This document shows, in pieces, positions 44,294-53,420 of a stretch of DNA of 64,000 bases. The translations under genes were made by a program, and so were the position numbers. Source of the DNA: Morococcus cerebrosus (GTDB lineage: Bacteria; Pseudomonadota; Gammaproteobacteria; Burkholderiales; Neisseriaceae). Each line of letters begins with the position of its first letter. Positions within the stretch are counted from its first letter, which is position 1. The stretch lies in assembly GCF_022749515.1 (NCBI RefSeq), contig NZ_CP094242.1, forward strand, positions 2,232,001 through 2,296,000, in the 5' to 3' direction. The notes under the pieces are model-generated. The model was not told the DNA's origin, searched no databases, and saw only the letters and a program-made list of their open reading frames with translations.

Positions 44294-44644
44294 ATGGCAT
44301 ACTCTGCGGACTTGAGAAACAAAGCTTTAAACTTTTACGAACAATGCAAAAACATCAGCCAAACCGCAGCAACATTTAACTTGTCAAGAAACACGCTTTA
44401 CCTGTGGATTCACCTTAAAAAACAAACAGGCAGCCTAAAACATCAAGTTACCGGTCTAAATGCCGTCAAATTGGATAGGCAAAAACTGGCTCAATATGTT
44501 GGGCAACACCCGGATGCCTATCTGCATGAAATCGCCAAACATTTTGATTGTACGGCCGCCGCCGTTTGCTATGCACTCAAACAGATGGGAATGACGCGCA
44601 AAAAAAGACCACCACTTACAAAGAACAAGATCCGGCCAAAGTAA
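44294..44644 (+). CDS. IS630-family transposase, OrfA (DNA-binding part)
   Basis: A 116-residue protein with two helix-turn-helix units: SQTAATFNLSRNTLYLWIH (about 20-38) and YLHEIAKHFDCTAAAVCYALKQMG (about 75-98). At the end a CGCAAAAAAAG tract (about 44598-44608) would allow a -1 shift into orfB, the usual way these elements make the full transposase. Confidence 0.85.
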   Translation: MAYSADLRNKALNFYEQCKNISQTAATFNLSRNTLYLWIHLKKQTGSLKHQVTGLNAVKLDRQKLAQYVGQHPDAYLHEIAKHFDCTAAAVCYALKQMGMTRKKRPPLTKNKIRPK

Positions 44645-45141
44645 CGCATTATTTGACACAGCTGGCCGAATTTTCCGACTACCAACGCGTTTATTTGGAT
44701 GAAACAGGATTTGACCGCTACCTGTTCCGTCCCTATGCCCGCAGCCCGAAAGGGCAAATAGTGAAAGCGCAGATAAGTGGAAAAAGATACCGACGCTTAT
44801 CTCTGGTGTCCGCATAAGTCGGCAACCGGCTGATTGCTCCGATGGTTTATCAAAATACGATGACCGGAGTCTTTTTTGAAGCGTGGTTTCAGCAATGCCT
44901 ACTGCCTGCATTGACTCAAAAATCGGTGATTATTTTAGATAATGCACGATTTCACCGTATGGGTGTCTTACGGGAAATGGCGGAAAAATGGGGACATAAG
45001 GTATTGCCTCTTGCACCTTATTCACCTGAGCTCAACCCGATTGAGAAGGTTTGGGCGAATATTAAGCGGTATCTGCGAACCGTATTGTCTGATTACGCCC
45101 GATTTGACGATGCGCTACTGTCCTATTTTGATTTTAATTGA
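44548..45141 (+). pseudogene. IS630-family transposase, OrfB with internal stop
   Basis: DDE catalytic half, entered by -1 frameshift from orfA. VYLDETGFDRYLFRPYARSPKGQ carries the first Asp, VIILDNARFHRM the second, and APYSPELNPIEKVWANIKR the Glu. The frame is broken by TAA at 44815-44817, in place of what is probably a CAA Gln codon (context LVSA-stop-VGNRLIAPMVY). The element is therefore probably dead unless complemented in trans. Confidence 0.85.
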
Positions 45142-45150
45142 CTATACAAC

Positions 45151-45328
45151 GTAGCGTGGGCTTTGCCCGCGGATGAAGATAGCGAAAAAACACCCTTTAG
45201 AGCAGGCTCTATGTTTCACTACCGCCCGTAAAAACAAGGTTTTCAGACGACCTTTGTGATGCAAATAAAGCGGTTATTTTTACACCGGCGTGTCGTCAAA
45301 CCCTGTTCGTGGGCAAAGCCCACGCTAC
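45151..45328. repeat. Inverted-repeat element with GTAGCGTGGGC termini
   Basis: Left terminus GTAGCGTGGGCTTTGCCCGC at 45151 and right terminus GGGCAAAGCCCACGCTAC ending 45328 are near-perfect reverse complements. The interior is 134 bp or so and differs from the copies near 3.6 kb, containing a reverse uptake sequence. It begins 5 bases after the IS630 end. Confidence 0.7.
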
Positions 45329-45372
45329 GGCCGGCTGTTTTGCAAACACCCGTTGCATAGGGTTTCCAGTGG

Positions 45373-45392
45373 ATTCCCGCCTGCGCGGGAAT
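45373..45392. repeat. dRS3 repeat
   Basis: ATTCCCGCCTGCGCGGGAAT, a perfect palindromic dRS3 copy. Confidence 0.8.
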
Positions 45393-45462
45393 GACGGAAT
45401 TGTAATCTTTACCATCATCTCGGCGCGTGTGTTGTCCGCAAACGCCTTCGCTGAAAAAATGC

Positions 45463-45507
45463 AAAAAGGTCGTCTGAAACTCTATTTGCAAGTTTCAGAC
45501 GACCTTT
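45463..45507 (-). terminator. Uptake-sequence hairpin terminator after the UDG-like gene
   Basis: AAAAAGGTCGTCTGAAAC pairs with GTTTCAGACGACCTTT around a 12-base loop, 14 bases after the stop codon. Confidence 0.7.
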
Positions 45508-45520
45508 GTTCCAATCAACC

Positions 45521-46360
45521 CTACAACACAGCCGCCGCTTTCTTCAACACCTGCCAGGCATATGCCTTCAGGCGCGGTTGGCGCAGCAGGCGGGCGGGGT
45601 GCGGGATAGTGAAATACGGTATGCCGCCGCACAATTCTTCCATGACCGCCATCATTTCTTTCTGTTCGAAAACCTGCCCTAAAAACAATACCGCACGGGC
45701 TTGGGACGATTCCAATTCATGCTTCAGTGCAGGCAATTCGGCGTGGATTTGCGCTTCCGAAGGATGCGGGCTGAACACGGGGGCGGCTTTCACCCAACTG
45801 GTTTTGTGCGCCTGCTGCGGGCTGAGGCGGATGGCGGCGAGCATATTGTCCAGCAGGATGCCGGTTTCGCCGTGGAACAATTCGCCATGCAGCGTATCTT
45901 CGGTCGACGGGCAGATGCTGACCACCATCAGGCGCGCGGTTTTGACTGTGGCGAACAGGCGCGGGAGGTCGTCTGAAAGGTGCGTGGCGGCAGGCAAATC
46001 TGCCGTGTTTCGGATGCTGCGGGCTTGTTTGTCCGCAGGCGTTTCCTGTTTGGGTTTCGCCTCGGGCTGACGGGCCGCTTCGACAGCCGCGGTTTGCAGG
46101 GATAGCATTTCGCGCTCGGGTACGTCCTGTCGGTTTCCGCCGTGTACAGCTGCCATTGCCGACAGACGCGCCTGATGCGCCCCTGCCGACAGGGTGCGTT
46201 CCTGACGGGGGATGGTCGTCTGAACCGGCGCTGCCGCGGGTTTGGGCATACCGGCTTTGGGAGCGGCCAAAGCAGCGGGAACGGTTTTTGCCCCGCGCTT
46301 GAGCCACATCGGCCCCAGTCCCAAGGCTTCGTGCAAATGGAGGTAACGGCTGCTTAACAT
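45521..46360 (-). CDS. Uracil-DNA glycosylase superfamily protein, divergent
   Basis: A 279-residue protein. The first 120 residues are a Pro/Ala/Gln-rich linker (PKAGMPKPAAAPVQTT). From about 135 there is a family 4-like UDG fold: VVSICPSTEDTLHGELFHGETGILLDNMLAAI aligns with motif A and its downstream G-x-x-G-x-x-LD, and IPHPARLLRQPRLKAYAWQVLK with motif B. The canonical GEAPG is replaced by SICPS, and only two Cys remain, not the four iron-sulphur ligands of family 4. Activity is uncertain. Operon tsaB-rimI-this gene, overlapping rimI by 7 bases. Confidence 0.75.
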   Translation of the reverse strand: MLSSRYLHLHEALGLGPMWLKRGAKTVPAALAAPKAGMPKPAAAPVQTTIPRQERTLSAGAHQARLSAMAAVHGGNRQDVPEREMLSLQTAAVEAARQPEAKPKQETPADKQARSIRNTADLPAATHLSDDLPRLFATVKTARLMVVSICPSTEDTLHGELFHGETGILLDNMLAAIRLSPQQAHKTSWVKAAPVFSPHPSEAQIHAELPALKHELESSQARAVLFLGQVFEQKEMMAVMEELCGGIPYFTIPHPARLLRQPRLKAYAWQVLKKAAAVL

Positions 46361-46797
46361 GGTTTTTCCATCAAAATTGCGTCTTCATATCCGCCCTCGG
46401 GCAGGGGGTAATAATTTTTCCGCCGGCCTGTTTCGATAAAACCGTATTTGCGGTAGAGGCCGATGGCGGCGGCATTGCCTGCGCGGACTTCCAACAACAG
46501 GCGAGATACGCCTTGGCTTGAGGTCGTCTGAAACCAATATGCCAAAAGTTTTGAAGCGATGCCTTGTCGGCGGTACTCGGGAATAGTGGCAATCAGGTGC
46601 AACTCGGACTCTCCGCAGATTTCACGCCAGACGGCAAAACCGCAGATTTCGCCTCCACATTCGCAGACGCAAACGGTATCTGCAGGATTTGCCACCGCTT
46701 CGAGAAACTGCCGTTCCGACCAAGGCGAGGGATTGCCCGCCGCATCGATTGCGGTCAGTGCGGCACAGTCATCAGAGCTTGCACGGCGGATGTTCAT
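46354..46797 (-). CDS. rimI: Ribosomal-protein-alanine N-acetyltransferase RimI
   Basis: GNAT acetyltransferase for the N-terminus of ribosomal protein S18. The 147 residues include the acetyl-CoA pyrophosphate loop in ATIPEYRRQGIASKLL (R/Q-x-x-G-x-A), then RLLLEVRAGNAAAIGLYRKYGF and the ending ENxR-like GRRKNYYP. It overlaps tsaB by 4 bases (ATGA) and the UDG-like gene by 7, a tight operon conserved in many proteobacteria. An in-frame uptake sequence encodes FQTTSS. Confidence 0.93.
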   Translation of the reverse strand: MNIRRASSDDCAALTAIDAAGNPSPWSERQFLEAVANPADTVCVCECGGEICGFAVWREICGESELHLIATIPEYRRQGIASKLLAYWFQTTSSQGVSRLLLEVRAGNAAAIGLYRKYGFIETGRRKNYYPLPEGGYEDAILMEKPC

Positions 46798-47471
46798 GGT
46801 TTCGCCTTCCTTTCCGCCTGCTCTTTCGCCGTCAGGGCGATCTTGTCGCGGACGTATAACAATTCGGCATGCGCGGCGTCTGCCGCCGGATAACGCCCGC
46901 TCAGTGCCAGCTCGAGAAAATAGGCAGCAGTCGGCATGGACGGTATGCCGTCGAAAGGCGGCTTGTCAGCCAAAGCAAAGGCGTTGCCCACACCCGCTCC
47001 GAAGGTTTGCCCTTGCGGCAAAACGATTTCCGAAGCCTTGCCGACATGATAATCGCCCAAACGCGTATGGGATTGCGTATCAAACCACGCATAAAACACT
47101 TCGCCCATACGCGCATCGGTCGCCGCCAATACGCAAGGGCAGTCGGGAACCAGATAAGCCGCCGCGTCCAGACTCGGCACGCCGATAACGGGCGTGTCGA
47201 AAGGGGTTGCCAAACCCTGCACGACACCCGCCCCGATACGCAATCCGGTGAACGCGCCCGGCCCTTGCGCATAAACGATGCCGCCCAAATCCGACGCTCC
47301 TATGCCCGCCTGTTCGAACAACACGCGAATCTGCGGCAGGATGAGTTCTGACTGGCGCGTACCGACGTTTTCATGATACAGGCGCACCTCTCCGTCCGCA
47401 CGCAAAGCGAGTGAAAGAAAAGACGTACCGGTATCGACGGCAAGGATGGGACGTGAAGTATCAATGAGCAT
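46794..47471 (-). CDS. tsaB: TsaB, tRNA t6A biosynthesis scaffold
   Basis: Non-catalytic ASKHA-fold partner of TsaD in making threonylcarbamoyladenosine at tRNA position 37. The 225 residues include ILAVDTGTSFLSLAL, HSELILPQI-like SELILPQIRVLFEQAG, and YAQGPGAFTGLRIGAGVVQGLA, the best TsaB signature. First gene of the tsaB-rimI-UDG operon. Divergent from gluQ. Confidence 0.95.
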   Translation of the reverse strand: MLIDTSRPILAVDTGTSFLSLALRADGEVRLYHENVGTRQSELILPQIRVLFEQAGIGASDLGGIVYAQGPGAFTGLRIGAGVVQGLATPFDTPVIGVPSLDAAAYLVPDCPCVLAATDARMGEVFYAWFDTQSHTRLGDYHVGKASEIVLPQGQTFGAGVGNAFALADKPPFDGIPSMPTAAYFLELALSGRYPAADAAHAELLYVRDKIALTAKEQAERKAKP

Positions 47472-47546
47472 GGAATCTGTCCGTAATGTGTTGAAACGGC
47501 ATTATAACATTGCCCGCAGAAGCAGTTGCTTGATATAGTTTGCCCG

Positions 47547-47582
47547 TTTTCAGACGACCTTTCCCCAAAGGTCGTCTGAAAA
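47547..47582. repeat. Outward-facing uptake-sequence pair
   Basis: TTTTCAGACGACCTTT then AAAGGTCGTCTGAAAA around CCCC, so arms are in the reverse order to the usual hairpin but still fully complementary. It lies between divergent tsaB and gluQ, in neither case a terminator position. Confidence 0.7.
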
Positions 47583-47662
47583 CCCTGCCGCAACGCAGTT
47601 AAAACGGACACGAAAAGTCCCGCCCAAACCGATTTCCATCAACCCGCTCCAATCCCAAAACC

Positions 47663-48568
47663 ATGACGGCAACCCTACCAACAGACTACATCGGACGCTT
47701 CGCCCCCAGCCCCACCGGCCTGCTCCACATCGGCTCGCTGCTGACCGCGCTTGCATCCTACGCCGATGCACGCGCAAACCGGGGCAAATGGCTGGTCCGC
47801 ATGGAAGATCTCGACCCGCCACGCGAAATGCCCGGTGCCGCCGCGCATATCCTGCACACGCTCGAAGCCTTCGGTTTCGAATGGGACGGCGAAGTCGTTT
47901 GGCAGAGCCGCCGCCATTCGCTGTACAGGGACGCCTTGGGTCGTCTGAAAGAAAAAGGCCTGCTCTATCCCTGCTATTGCAGCCGCAAAGACTGGCAGGC
48001 GGCAGCCGCCCAAGGTGCCGACGGATTCGTTTACAACGGACGCTGCCTCCGACCCGAAGACCGCCCGCACACCGACAAACCGCCCGCATGGCGCATCCGC
48101 GTCAACGACGAAACCATCGGTTTTGACGACGGTATCGTCGGGCATTACGCCCAAAACCTCGCCCGCGACATCGGCGACTTCGTCCTCTTGCGTGCCGACG
48201 GATTTTGGGCGTACCAGCTTGCCGTCGTCGCCGACGATGCCGACCAAGGCATCACACACATCGTACGCGGGCAAGACCTGCTCGTTTCCACCCCGCGCCA
48301 AATCTACCTGCAACGCTGCCTCGGCTTCGCTACCCCGCATTACGCCCACCTCCCGCTTTTAGTCAACAAACACGGGCAGAAATGGTCAAAGCAGACGCTT
48401 GCCCCCGCCTTGGACGAAAACCATAAAGAACAATTACTCCGCCAAGTCCTGCAATACCTCAACCTTCCGCCCGCACCCGAAGTTTCCCGCCCGCAGGCAC
48501 TTTTATCTTGGGCGATAGAACACTGGCAGCCGCATAAAATACCGATACGTGATATAGTTACGGAGTAG
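47663..48568 (+). CDS. gluQ: Glutamyl-Q tRNA(Asp) synthetase
   Basis: GltX paralogue lacking the anticodon domain; it attaches glutamate to the queuosine of tRNA(Asp). The 301 residues begin [20 protein letters not shown] (HIGS replaces HIGH), with the zinc site near CYCSRKDW and the later C of GRC, and KWSKQTLAP for KMSKS. Length is that of the YadB/GluQ family rather than full GltX. An uptake sequence encodes GRLKEK near residue 95. Confidence 0.94.
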   Translation: MTATLPTDYIGRFAPSPTGLLHIGSLLTALASYADARANRGKWLVRMEDLDPPREMPGAAAHILHTLEAFGFEWDGEVVWQSRRHSLYRDALGRLKEKGLLYPCYCSRKDWQAAAAQGADGFVYNGRCLRPEDRPHTDKPPAWRIRVNDETIGFDDGIVGHYAQNLARDIGDFVLLRADGFWAYQLAVVADDADQGITHIVRGQDLLVSTPRQIYLQRCLGFATPHYAHLPLLVNKHGQKWSKQTLAPALDENHKEQLLRQVLQYLNLPPAPEVSRPQALLSWAIEHWQPHKIPIRDIVTE

Positions 48569-48753
48569 ATTGGCGAGATTGCAACAAATTACTCGAGATA
48601 TTATTCGAATGTAATTATTTTTTACATAACCCGCACATTAATACTTCATATTTACTATAATCGCCGTAACCAAATACATAACGGGAAGACGGCTATCCGT
48701 GCCGACTTTTCACCCGACTGTCAAAAACTTAAAAATAACAAAAGTAAATCATT

Positions 48754-49482
48754 ATGTTAAGTGTCATTATTGTTGAAGACGAAGTGCTCGCCGCAGAACG
48801 CCTGCGCATCTTGCTGGAAGAGTGCAACGTCGTGATTCTCAACGTATTCCACCACGCACAACCCGCTTTGGACTGGTTGAGTATGCACGAAGTCGATATC
48901 GTATTTGCCGACATCGGGCTGCCCGAAATTACCGGACTCGAGCTGGTCGAACGCATCAAACGCGTCGCCAAACGCCAACCTGAAATCATCTTCACCACCG
49001 CCTACGAAGAACATGCCTTGCGCGCCTTCGAACTGGCGGCAGCCGACTATCTGCTCAAACCCATCCGCTCAACCCGCCTACAGGCGGCATTGGACCGGGT
49101 CAGCGAAAAATACCGCGAAAAAGCCGACGACTTTACCCATTTCCAAGTCTTCAGCCGCGACCGCATGATCGAAATCCCGTGGCAGCAGGCGCGTTATCTG
49201 ATGGCGGAACACAAAACCGTCTTTCTGGTTACCGGCGACAGACAAAGCTACGAACTGCCCAAAACCCTAGTCTATTGGGAAGAATTGTTGGGCGAAAAAA
49301 TCATCCGCCTCCACCGCAACGCCCTTGCCTTCCGCCACACATTAGACTACCTGATACGGTTGGACGACGACGATGACAGCGATTCCGCCTGGGGCGCGCA
49401 GATATTGGACATCCCCAAACCCCTGCCCGTCAGCCGCCGCCAGCTTTCCGCCATCCGCAAAATCCTCAAAAGCAAGGTGTAG
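48754..49482 (+). CDS. LytTR-type (AlgR-like) response regulator, orphan
   Basis: A 242-residue DNA-binding response regulator. The receiver domain occupies 1-120 with the acidic cluster VEDE, phosphoacceptor Asp in IVFADIGLPEITG (about residue 54), and TTAY plus Lys in YLLKP. The LytTR domain is about 135-240 (VFSRDRMIEIPWQQARYLMAEHKTVFL, KIIRLHRNALAFRHTLDYL). No sensor kinase lies next to it, and the neighbours (gluQ upstream, an IS downstream) do not suggest targets. Confidence 0.9.
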   Translation: MLSVIIVEDEVLAAERLRILLEECNVVILNVFHHAQPALDWLSMHEVDIVFADIGLPEITGLELVERIKRVAKRQPEIIFTTAYEEHALRAFELAAADYLLKPIRSTRLQAALDRVSEKYREKADDFTHFQVFSRDRMIEIPWQQARYLMAEHKTVFLVTGDRQSYELPKTLVYWEELLGEKIIRLHRNALAFRHTLDYLIRLDDDDDSDSAWGAQILDIPKPLPVSRRQLSAIRKILKSKV

Positions 49483-49669
49483 ATTTGCCGATAAAGCCCG
49501 AACCCTGCCTTTCATACGCAGGGTTTTGTTTTTCGGGTTCAACCTGCTGTTCATCAGGTGCATTAAAGTAAAAAAAATCGCAAGCCAAAATGAAAACAGG
49601 ACATTTGTCAGCCACCTTTGCCGACTGCGCAGGAATGACGGCATTATCAGATCATCCTTTAGAGCGTGT

Positions 49670-50119
49670 TCATAGTCTTCGTAGCAGGACTCCCAAGAAA
49701 GCCAAAGCTACCATTTGCAGACTGGTACTCAACTTACGCTCGCAGTTTTTCCAAAGCCGCCTGTTCTTTTCCAACCAGGAAAAGCTGCGCTCTACTACCC
49801 ATCGCTTCGGCAATACTGCAAAACGGTGAAATTCGTTTCGTTTGGCAATCTCTACCTCCGCACCAATCAACTCCTGTACCGACGAAGCAAATGCCTTACC
49901 CGTGTAACCACCGTCAGCAAGGATTTTTTGTATCGCACCAAGATTATCCCGCCCACGTTCCAATGCCACCAGGCAGCCTTTTCTATCCGTAACATCCGCC
50001 GTCGTTACCGCAAGGGCATGCGGCAAACCTTGCGTGTCAACCGCTATATGTCGCTTGATACCGCTAACCTTCTTGCCCGCATCGTAGCCTTTTTCCATGG
50101 CGGTATCCGTGTTCTTCAC
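49670..50119 (-). CDS. IS427-group transposase, OrfB (catalytic part)
   Basis: The 149 residues counted from an internal Met are only part of the product: the frame is open upstream to the A7 tract, adding the first catalytic Asp in FLIIDAQSVKNT. The remaining motifs are ILADGGYTG (second Asp) and RWVVERSFSWLEKNRRLWKN (Glu plus KR). The catalytic triad is complete, so the protein could be active if the frames are joined. Confidence 0.85.
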   Translation of the reverse strand: MKNTDTAMEKGYDAGKKVSGIKRHIAVDTQGLPHALAVTTADVTDRKGCLVALERGRDNLGAIQKILADGGYTGKAFASSVQELIGAEVEIAKRNEFHRFAVLPKRWVVERSFSWLEKNRRLWKNCERKLSTSLQMVALAFLGVLLRRL

Positions 50120-50153
50120 ACTCTGCGCATCAATAATCAGGAAAGTAGTTGCT

Positions 50154-50462
50154 TCATGGCGCCCCTGCTTGCGGTGCTCCGCAACTACCTGATTTTTTTA
50201 ATGCTTCCTCAAGGATGCTGATGCCACTCTCGCGTGGTTCGGTCCATCTCTGGAAGTAGGAATGCACGGTGCGCCATTTGGGGAAGTCGCCCGGCAAAGC
50301 GCGCCAGGAGCAGCCAGTGCGTTGCAGGTAGAGAATGGCACAAAAGACATCGTACAAGTCCACCTGGCGTGGCGCTGTGCGTTTACGGGCACTTTCCAGC
50401 AGGGGAAGGAGAGGCGCAAATTGCTCGCGACTGATATCGCTTGGGTAGGTTTTTCTGTTCAT
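50154..50462 (-). CDS. IS427-group transposase, OrfA
   Basis: A 102-residue N-terminal part, MNRKTYPSDISREQFAPLLPLLE, with the family DUF4096-like block DLYDVFCAILYLQRTGCSWRALPGDFPKWRTVHSYFQRW. Near the end, TTAAAAAAATC lets the ribosome or polymerase slip into the OrfB frame. One A fewer would fuse the frames, so this is either programmed slippage or a one-base insertion. Confidence 0.85.
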   Translation of the reverse strand: MNRKTYPSDISREQFAPLLPLLESARKRTAPRQVDLYDVFCAILYLQRTGCSWRALPGDFPKWRTVHSYFQRWTEPRESGISILEEALKKSGSCGAPQAGAP

Positions 50463-50589
50463 GCCGATAGTTTACAGCAGAGGCTGAGACAATGAACACG
50501 TTCTTAGGACTTGGCGACAAATAATCGCCGCCCGTCATCGAATCCCACGCTAGTCAGGGAATAGGAAAAGTTCGCCTCTTCGGCAAACA

Positions 50590-50654
50590 AGGTCGTCTGA
50601 AAACAAACGCCGCAGGTTGTGTTCAACCTGAAGCCGTTTTCAGACGACCTTTTG
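50590..50654. repeat. Inverted uptake-sequence pair
   Basis: AAGGTCGTCTGAAAAC and GTTTTCAGACGACCTTTT with about 30 bases between, 135 bases beyond the fba stop. It could be a distant fba terminator; the rest of the gap up to 50788 shows no gene. Confidence 0.55.
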
Positions 50655-50788
50655 TCTGGTTTGGAAAGTCGGCGGGTTGAATTTAAATCAGGACTGGCAG
50701 TGCCGTGCCGTATGGATTTGAACTTAACCCATACCCTTCAAAACAAAACAGGCGGCTTGGATGGCCGCCCGTTGGATTGTCCCGTTGT

Positions 50789-51853
50789 TTATTTGATGAT
50801 TTGGTTCAGCTCGCCTTTGGCGTAGCGGTTTGCCATTTTTTCAAGGGAAACGGGTTTGATTTTGCCTGCCTGCCCTTCGCAGCCGAATGCGAGGTAACGG
50901 TCGAGACAGATTTGTTTCATGGCTTCGACGGTTTTGCTCAGGTATTTGCGCGGGTCGAATTCGGACGGGTTTTCTGCCATGAAGCGGCGGATGGCGCCGG
51001 TGGAGGCGAGGCGCAGGTCGGTGTCGATATTGACTTTGCGCACGCCGTGTTTGATGCCTTCGACGATTTCTTCTACGGGTACGCCGTAGGTTTCGCCGAT
51101 TTTGCCGCCGTATTCGTTGATGACTTTCAGCCATTCTTGCGGAACGGAGCTGGAGCCGTGCATGACGATGTGGGTGTTGGGCAGGGCTTGGTGGATTTCT
51201 TTGATGCGGTCGATGCGCAATACGTCGCCGGTGGGCGGACGGGTGAATTTGTACGCGCCGTGGCTGGTGCCGACGGCGATGGCGAGCGCGTCCACGCCGG
51301 TGTCTTTGACGAAGCGTACGGCATCTTCGACGCTGGTCAGCATTTGATCGTGGGAGAGTTTGCCTGCCGCGCCTACGCCGTCTTCTTCGCCGGCTTCGCC
51401 GGTTTCGAGGTTGCCCAAGACGCCGATTTCGCCTTCGACGGATACGCCGCAGGCGTGGGAGAAGTTAACGACGGTACGGGTGGCGTTGACGTTGTATTCA
51501 TAGGTGGACGGGGTTTTGCCGTCTTCGAGCAGCGAGCCGTCCATCATGACGGAGGAGAAGCCCAGTTGGATGGAGCGTTGGCACACGTCGGGCGATGCGC
51601 CGTGGTCTTGGTGCATGACGACGGGGATGTGCGGGAATTCTTCAACGGCTGCCAAAATCAGGTGGCGTAAAAACGGCGCGCCTGCATATTTACGCGCGCC
51701 GGCGGATGCTTGAACGATAACGGGGGCGTTGACTTGGTCTGCGGCTTCCATGATGGCGCGCATTTGTTCGAGGTTGTTGACGTTGAATGCGGGCAGGCCG
51801 TAGCTGTTTTCGGCGGCATGGTCGAGCAGTTGGCGCATGGATACGAGTGCCAT
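50789..51853 (-). CDS. fba: Fructose-bisphosphate aldolase, class II
   Basis: Zinc-dependent glycolytic/gluconeogenic aldolase. The 354 residues belong to the long class IIB type: [35 protein letters not shown] (catalytic Asp and Zn-binding His), [21 protein letters not shown] and [11 protein letters not shown]. Monocistronic. In Neisseria the enzyme has also been found at the cell surface as an adhesin, which sequence cannot show. Confidence 0.96.
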   Translation of the reverse strand: MALVSMRQLLDHAAENSYGLPAFNVNNLEQMRAIMEAADQVNAPVIVQASAGARKYAGAPFLRHLILAAVEEFPHIPVVMHQDHGASPDVCQRSIQLGFSSVMMDGSLLEDGKTPSTYEYNVNATRTVVNFSHACGVSVEGEIGVLGNLETGEAGEEDGVGAAGKLSHDQMLTSVEDAVRFVKDTGVDALAIAVGTSHGAYKFTRPPTGDVLRIDRIKEIHQALPNTHIVMHGSSSVPQEWLKVINEYGGKIGETYGVPVEEIVEGIKHGVRKVNIDTDLRLASTGAIRRFMAENPSEFDPRKYLSKTVEAMKQICLDRYLAFGCEGQAGKIKPVSLEKMANRYAKGELNQIIK

Positions 51854-52064
51854 TTAAATCTCCTTGGTGAGGTAGCGGGATGGTGATGTGGGAAATTATA
51901 ATGTTTTTCTTATTAAAAAACTACACAGGGCTACATCAGTTTTATATATTAATGAGATTTTGGGCGGCGGCGGCGGGCAAACGGTGCGGTCGGCATTTAT
52001 CTGACATGGTTTATAATAACGGTTTGTTTTCGGGGTCGTCTGAAACGGCGGTGGGAGGTGTGTG

Positions 52065-52493
52065 ATGGCTAAGTTGGCAGTGGCGGATGTGGATGCGGTG
52101 TTGTTTCAGACGACCTTGCGCGTGCAGGTGGGCGATGTGAATTACGGCGGCCATCTGGCGAACGATGCCGTTTTGCGCTTGTGCCATGAGGTGCGGATGC
52201 GTTGGCTGGCAGGTTTGGGCTGGAGTGAAACGGACGCGGGCGGCGCGGGGCTGATTATGGCGGACGCGGCGGTGCAATATTTGGCACAAGGCTTTTACGG
52301 CGATGAATTGTCGGCGGAAATGGGCGTCGAGGACATCGGCAAGGGCGGGTTCGCGCTGCTGTTCCGCCTGACGCGCATCGCGGACGGCAAGGTGCTGGCG
52401 CGGGCGCGCACGGGCATGGTGTGTTTCGATTATGCGTGCCAAAAGGTTTGCCGGTTGCCGCAGGCTTTGAAAACCGTGTTGGAGGTCGTCTGA
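52065..52493 (+). CDS. Hotdog-fold acyl-CoA thioesterase
   Basis: A 142-residue 4HBT-like protein: [30 protein letters not shown] holds the usual D-x-N-x-x-x-H active-site arrangement, followed by [18 protein letters not shown]. The substrate is unknown. The ATG at 52065 is preferred over GTG at 52062, with GGGAGG upstream. One uptake sequence encodes FQTTLR near residue 14 and another gives the last codons and stop (EVV-stop). xerC begins 3 bases after that stop, so the pair is coupled. Confidence 0.85.
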   Translation: MAKLAVADVDAVLFQTTLRVQVGDVNYGGHLANDAVLRLCHEVRMRWLAGLGWSETDAGGAGLIMADAAVQYLAQGFYGDELSAEMGVEDIGKGGFALLFRLTRIADGKVLARARTGMVCFDYACQKVCRLPQALKTVLEVV

Positions 52494-52495
52494 AA

Positions 52496-53395
52496 ATGTT
52501 GGCACGCGATTTCGGACTGTCTTTGGACGGCTATTTGAAAATGTTGGGGCAACAGGGCAAGTCGGCACACACGCTGTCTGCCTACGGGCGCGATTTGACC
52601 GAACTCGTGCGGCTTTTGACGGAAGGGTCGTCTGAAACGGCGCAGGATTTGAAACGGCGCGATTTCGTGGCGGCGTTGAAACGGTTGTCGCAACAAGGCT
52701 TGAGCGAACGGACGCTGGCGCGCAAATTGTCGGCGTGGCGGCAATATTGCGGCTGGCTCGTGCAGTCGGGCATGATGGACAACGATCCGACCTTCAACCT
52801 GAAAGCCCCGCGCCTGCCCGAACGCCTGCCCAAGGCCTTGCCGCAGGAAGAGTTGAACCATATGCTCGACAGCGCGCCTGCCGACGACGGTTTGGCAGTG
52901 CGTGACCACGCCTTGTTTGAACTGATGTACGGCAGCGGCCTGCGCCTGAGCGAGATACACGGCTTGGATTTGGGCGATGTGTTGCTGGACGAAGGCTGGG
53001 TGAGCGTAACCGGCAAAGGCAGGAAAGAGCGGCAAGTCCCGTTGTCGGGCAAAAGCGTCGAAGCCTTGCGCGCCTACCTGTCCGAACGCGTGGCGGCAGA
53101 CGGAGAAACCGCGCTCTTTACCGGCAAAAACGGCACGCGGCTCGGGCAGCGGCAAATCCAAAAACGCCTTCAGGCATGGGCGGTGCAGCAGGGCAGCGGG
53201 CAACACATTTCCCCGCACATGATGCGCCACAGCTACGCCAGCCACCTTTTGCAATCCTCACGCGACATCCGCGCTGTGCAAGAACTGTTGGGACACAGCA
53301 ACCTCTCAACCACGCAGATTTACACCAAGCTGGATTTCGACCATCTGGCCAAGGTTTACGACGAGGGGCATCCGCGGGCGAAACGGAAAAAGTAA
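52496..53395 (+). CDS. xerC: Tyrosine recombinase XerC
   Basis: Site-specific recombinase that with XerD resolves chromosome dimers at dif. The 299 residues consist of a SAM-like core-binding domain (to about 90) and the catalytic domain with Arg in SGLRLSEI, Lys in [12 protein letters not shown], His-x-x-Arg in [12 protein letters not shown], His in LLGHSNLS and nucleophile Tyr in TTQIYTKL. The ending [15 protein letters not shown] is XerC-like rather than XerD-like. Its ribosome site overlaps the uptake sequence that ends the thioesterase gene. Confidence 0.93.
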   Translation: MLARDFGLSLDGYLKMLGQQGKSAHTLSAYGRDLTELVRLLTEGSSETAQDLKRRDFVAALKRLSQQGLSERTLARKLSAWRQYCGWLVQSGMMDNDPTFNLKAPRLPERLPKALPQEELNHMLDSAPADDGLAVRDHALFELMYGSGLRLSEIHGLDLGDVLLDEGWVSVTGKGRKERQVPLSGKSVEALRAYLSERVAADGETALFTGKNGTRLGQRQIQKRLQAWAVQQGSGQHISPHMMRHSYASHLLQSSRDIRAVQELLGHSNLSTTQIYTKLDFDHLAKVYDEGHPRAKRKK

Positions 53396-53420
53396 TTCAA
53401 TAAAATCAACGGAAAACATC

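Larger units (their letters stand above)
44242..45146 (+). mobile_element. IS630-family insertion sequence, inactivated
   Basis: About 0.9 kb with inverted ends TATAGTCAATTAAAA / TTTTAATTGACTATA, the outer TA being the target duplication expected of IS630/Tc1 elements. It contains orfA, an A7 slippage site and orfB, with a nonsense codon in orfB. Confidence 0.85.
45142..45520. other. Repeat-bearing region after the IS630 element
   Basis: No gene. It holds the inverted-repeat pair 45151-45328, a reverse uptake sequence near 45243, a dRS3 (45373-45392) and the uptake-sequence terminator of the UDG-like gene. Confidence 0.6.
49662..50503 (-). mobile_element. IS5-family (IS427 group) insertion sequence
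   Basis: 842 bp with ends GAGCGTGTTC and GAACACGTTC, flanked by a TTA direct repeat (49659-49661, 50504-50506). Two overlapping frames encode the transposase, joined by an A7 tract. It is the smallest IS in the window. Confidence 0.85.

Noticed and set aside
44242..45392. Possible composite transposon between dRS3 copies at 44174 and 45373
   Set aside because: dRS3 is too frequent in the window for two flanking copies to mean anything, and the IS630 ends are well defined on their own.
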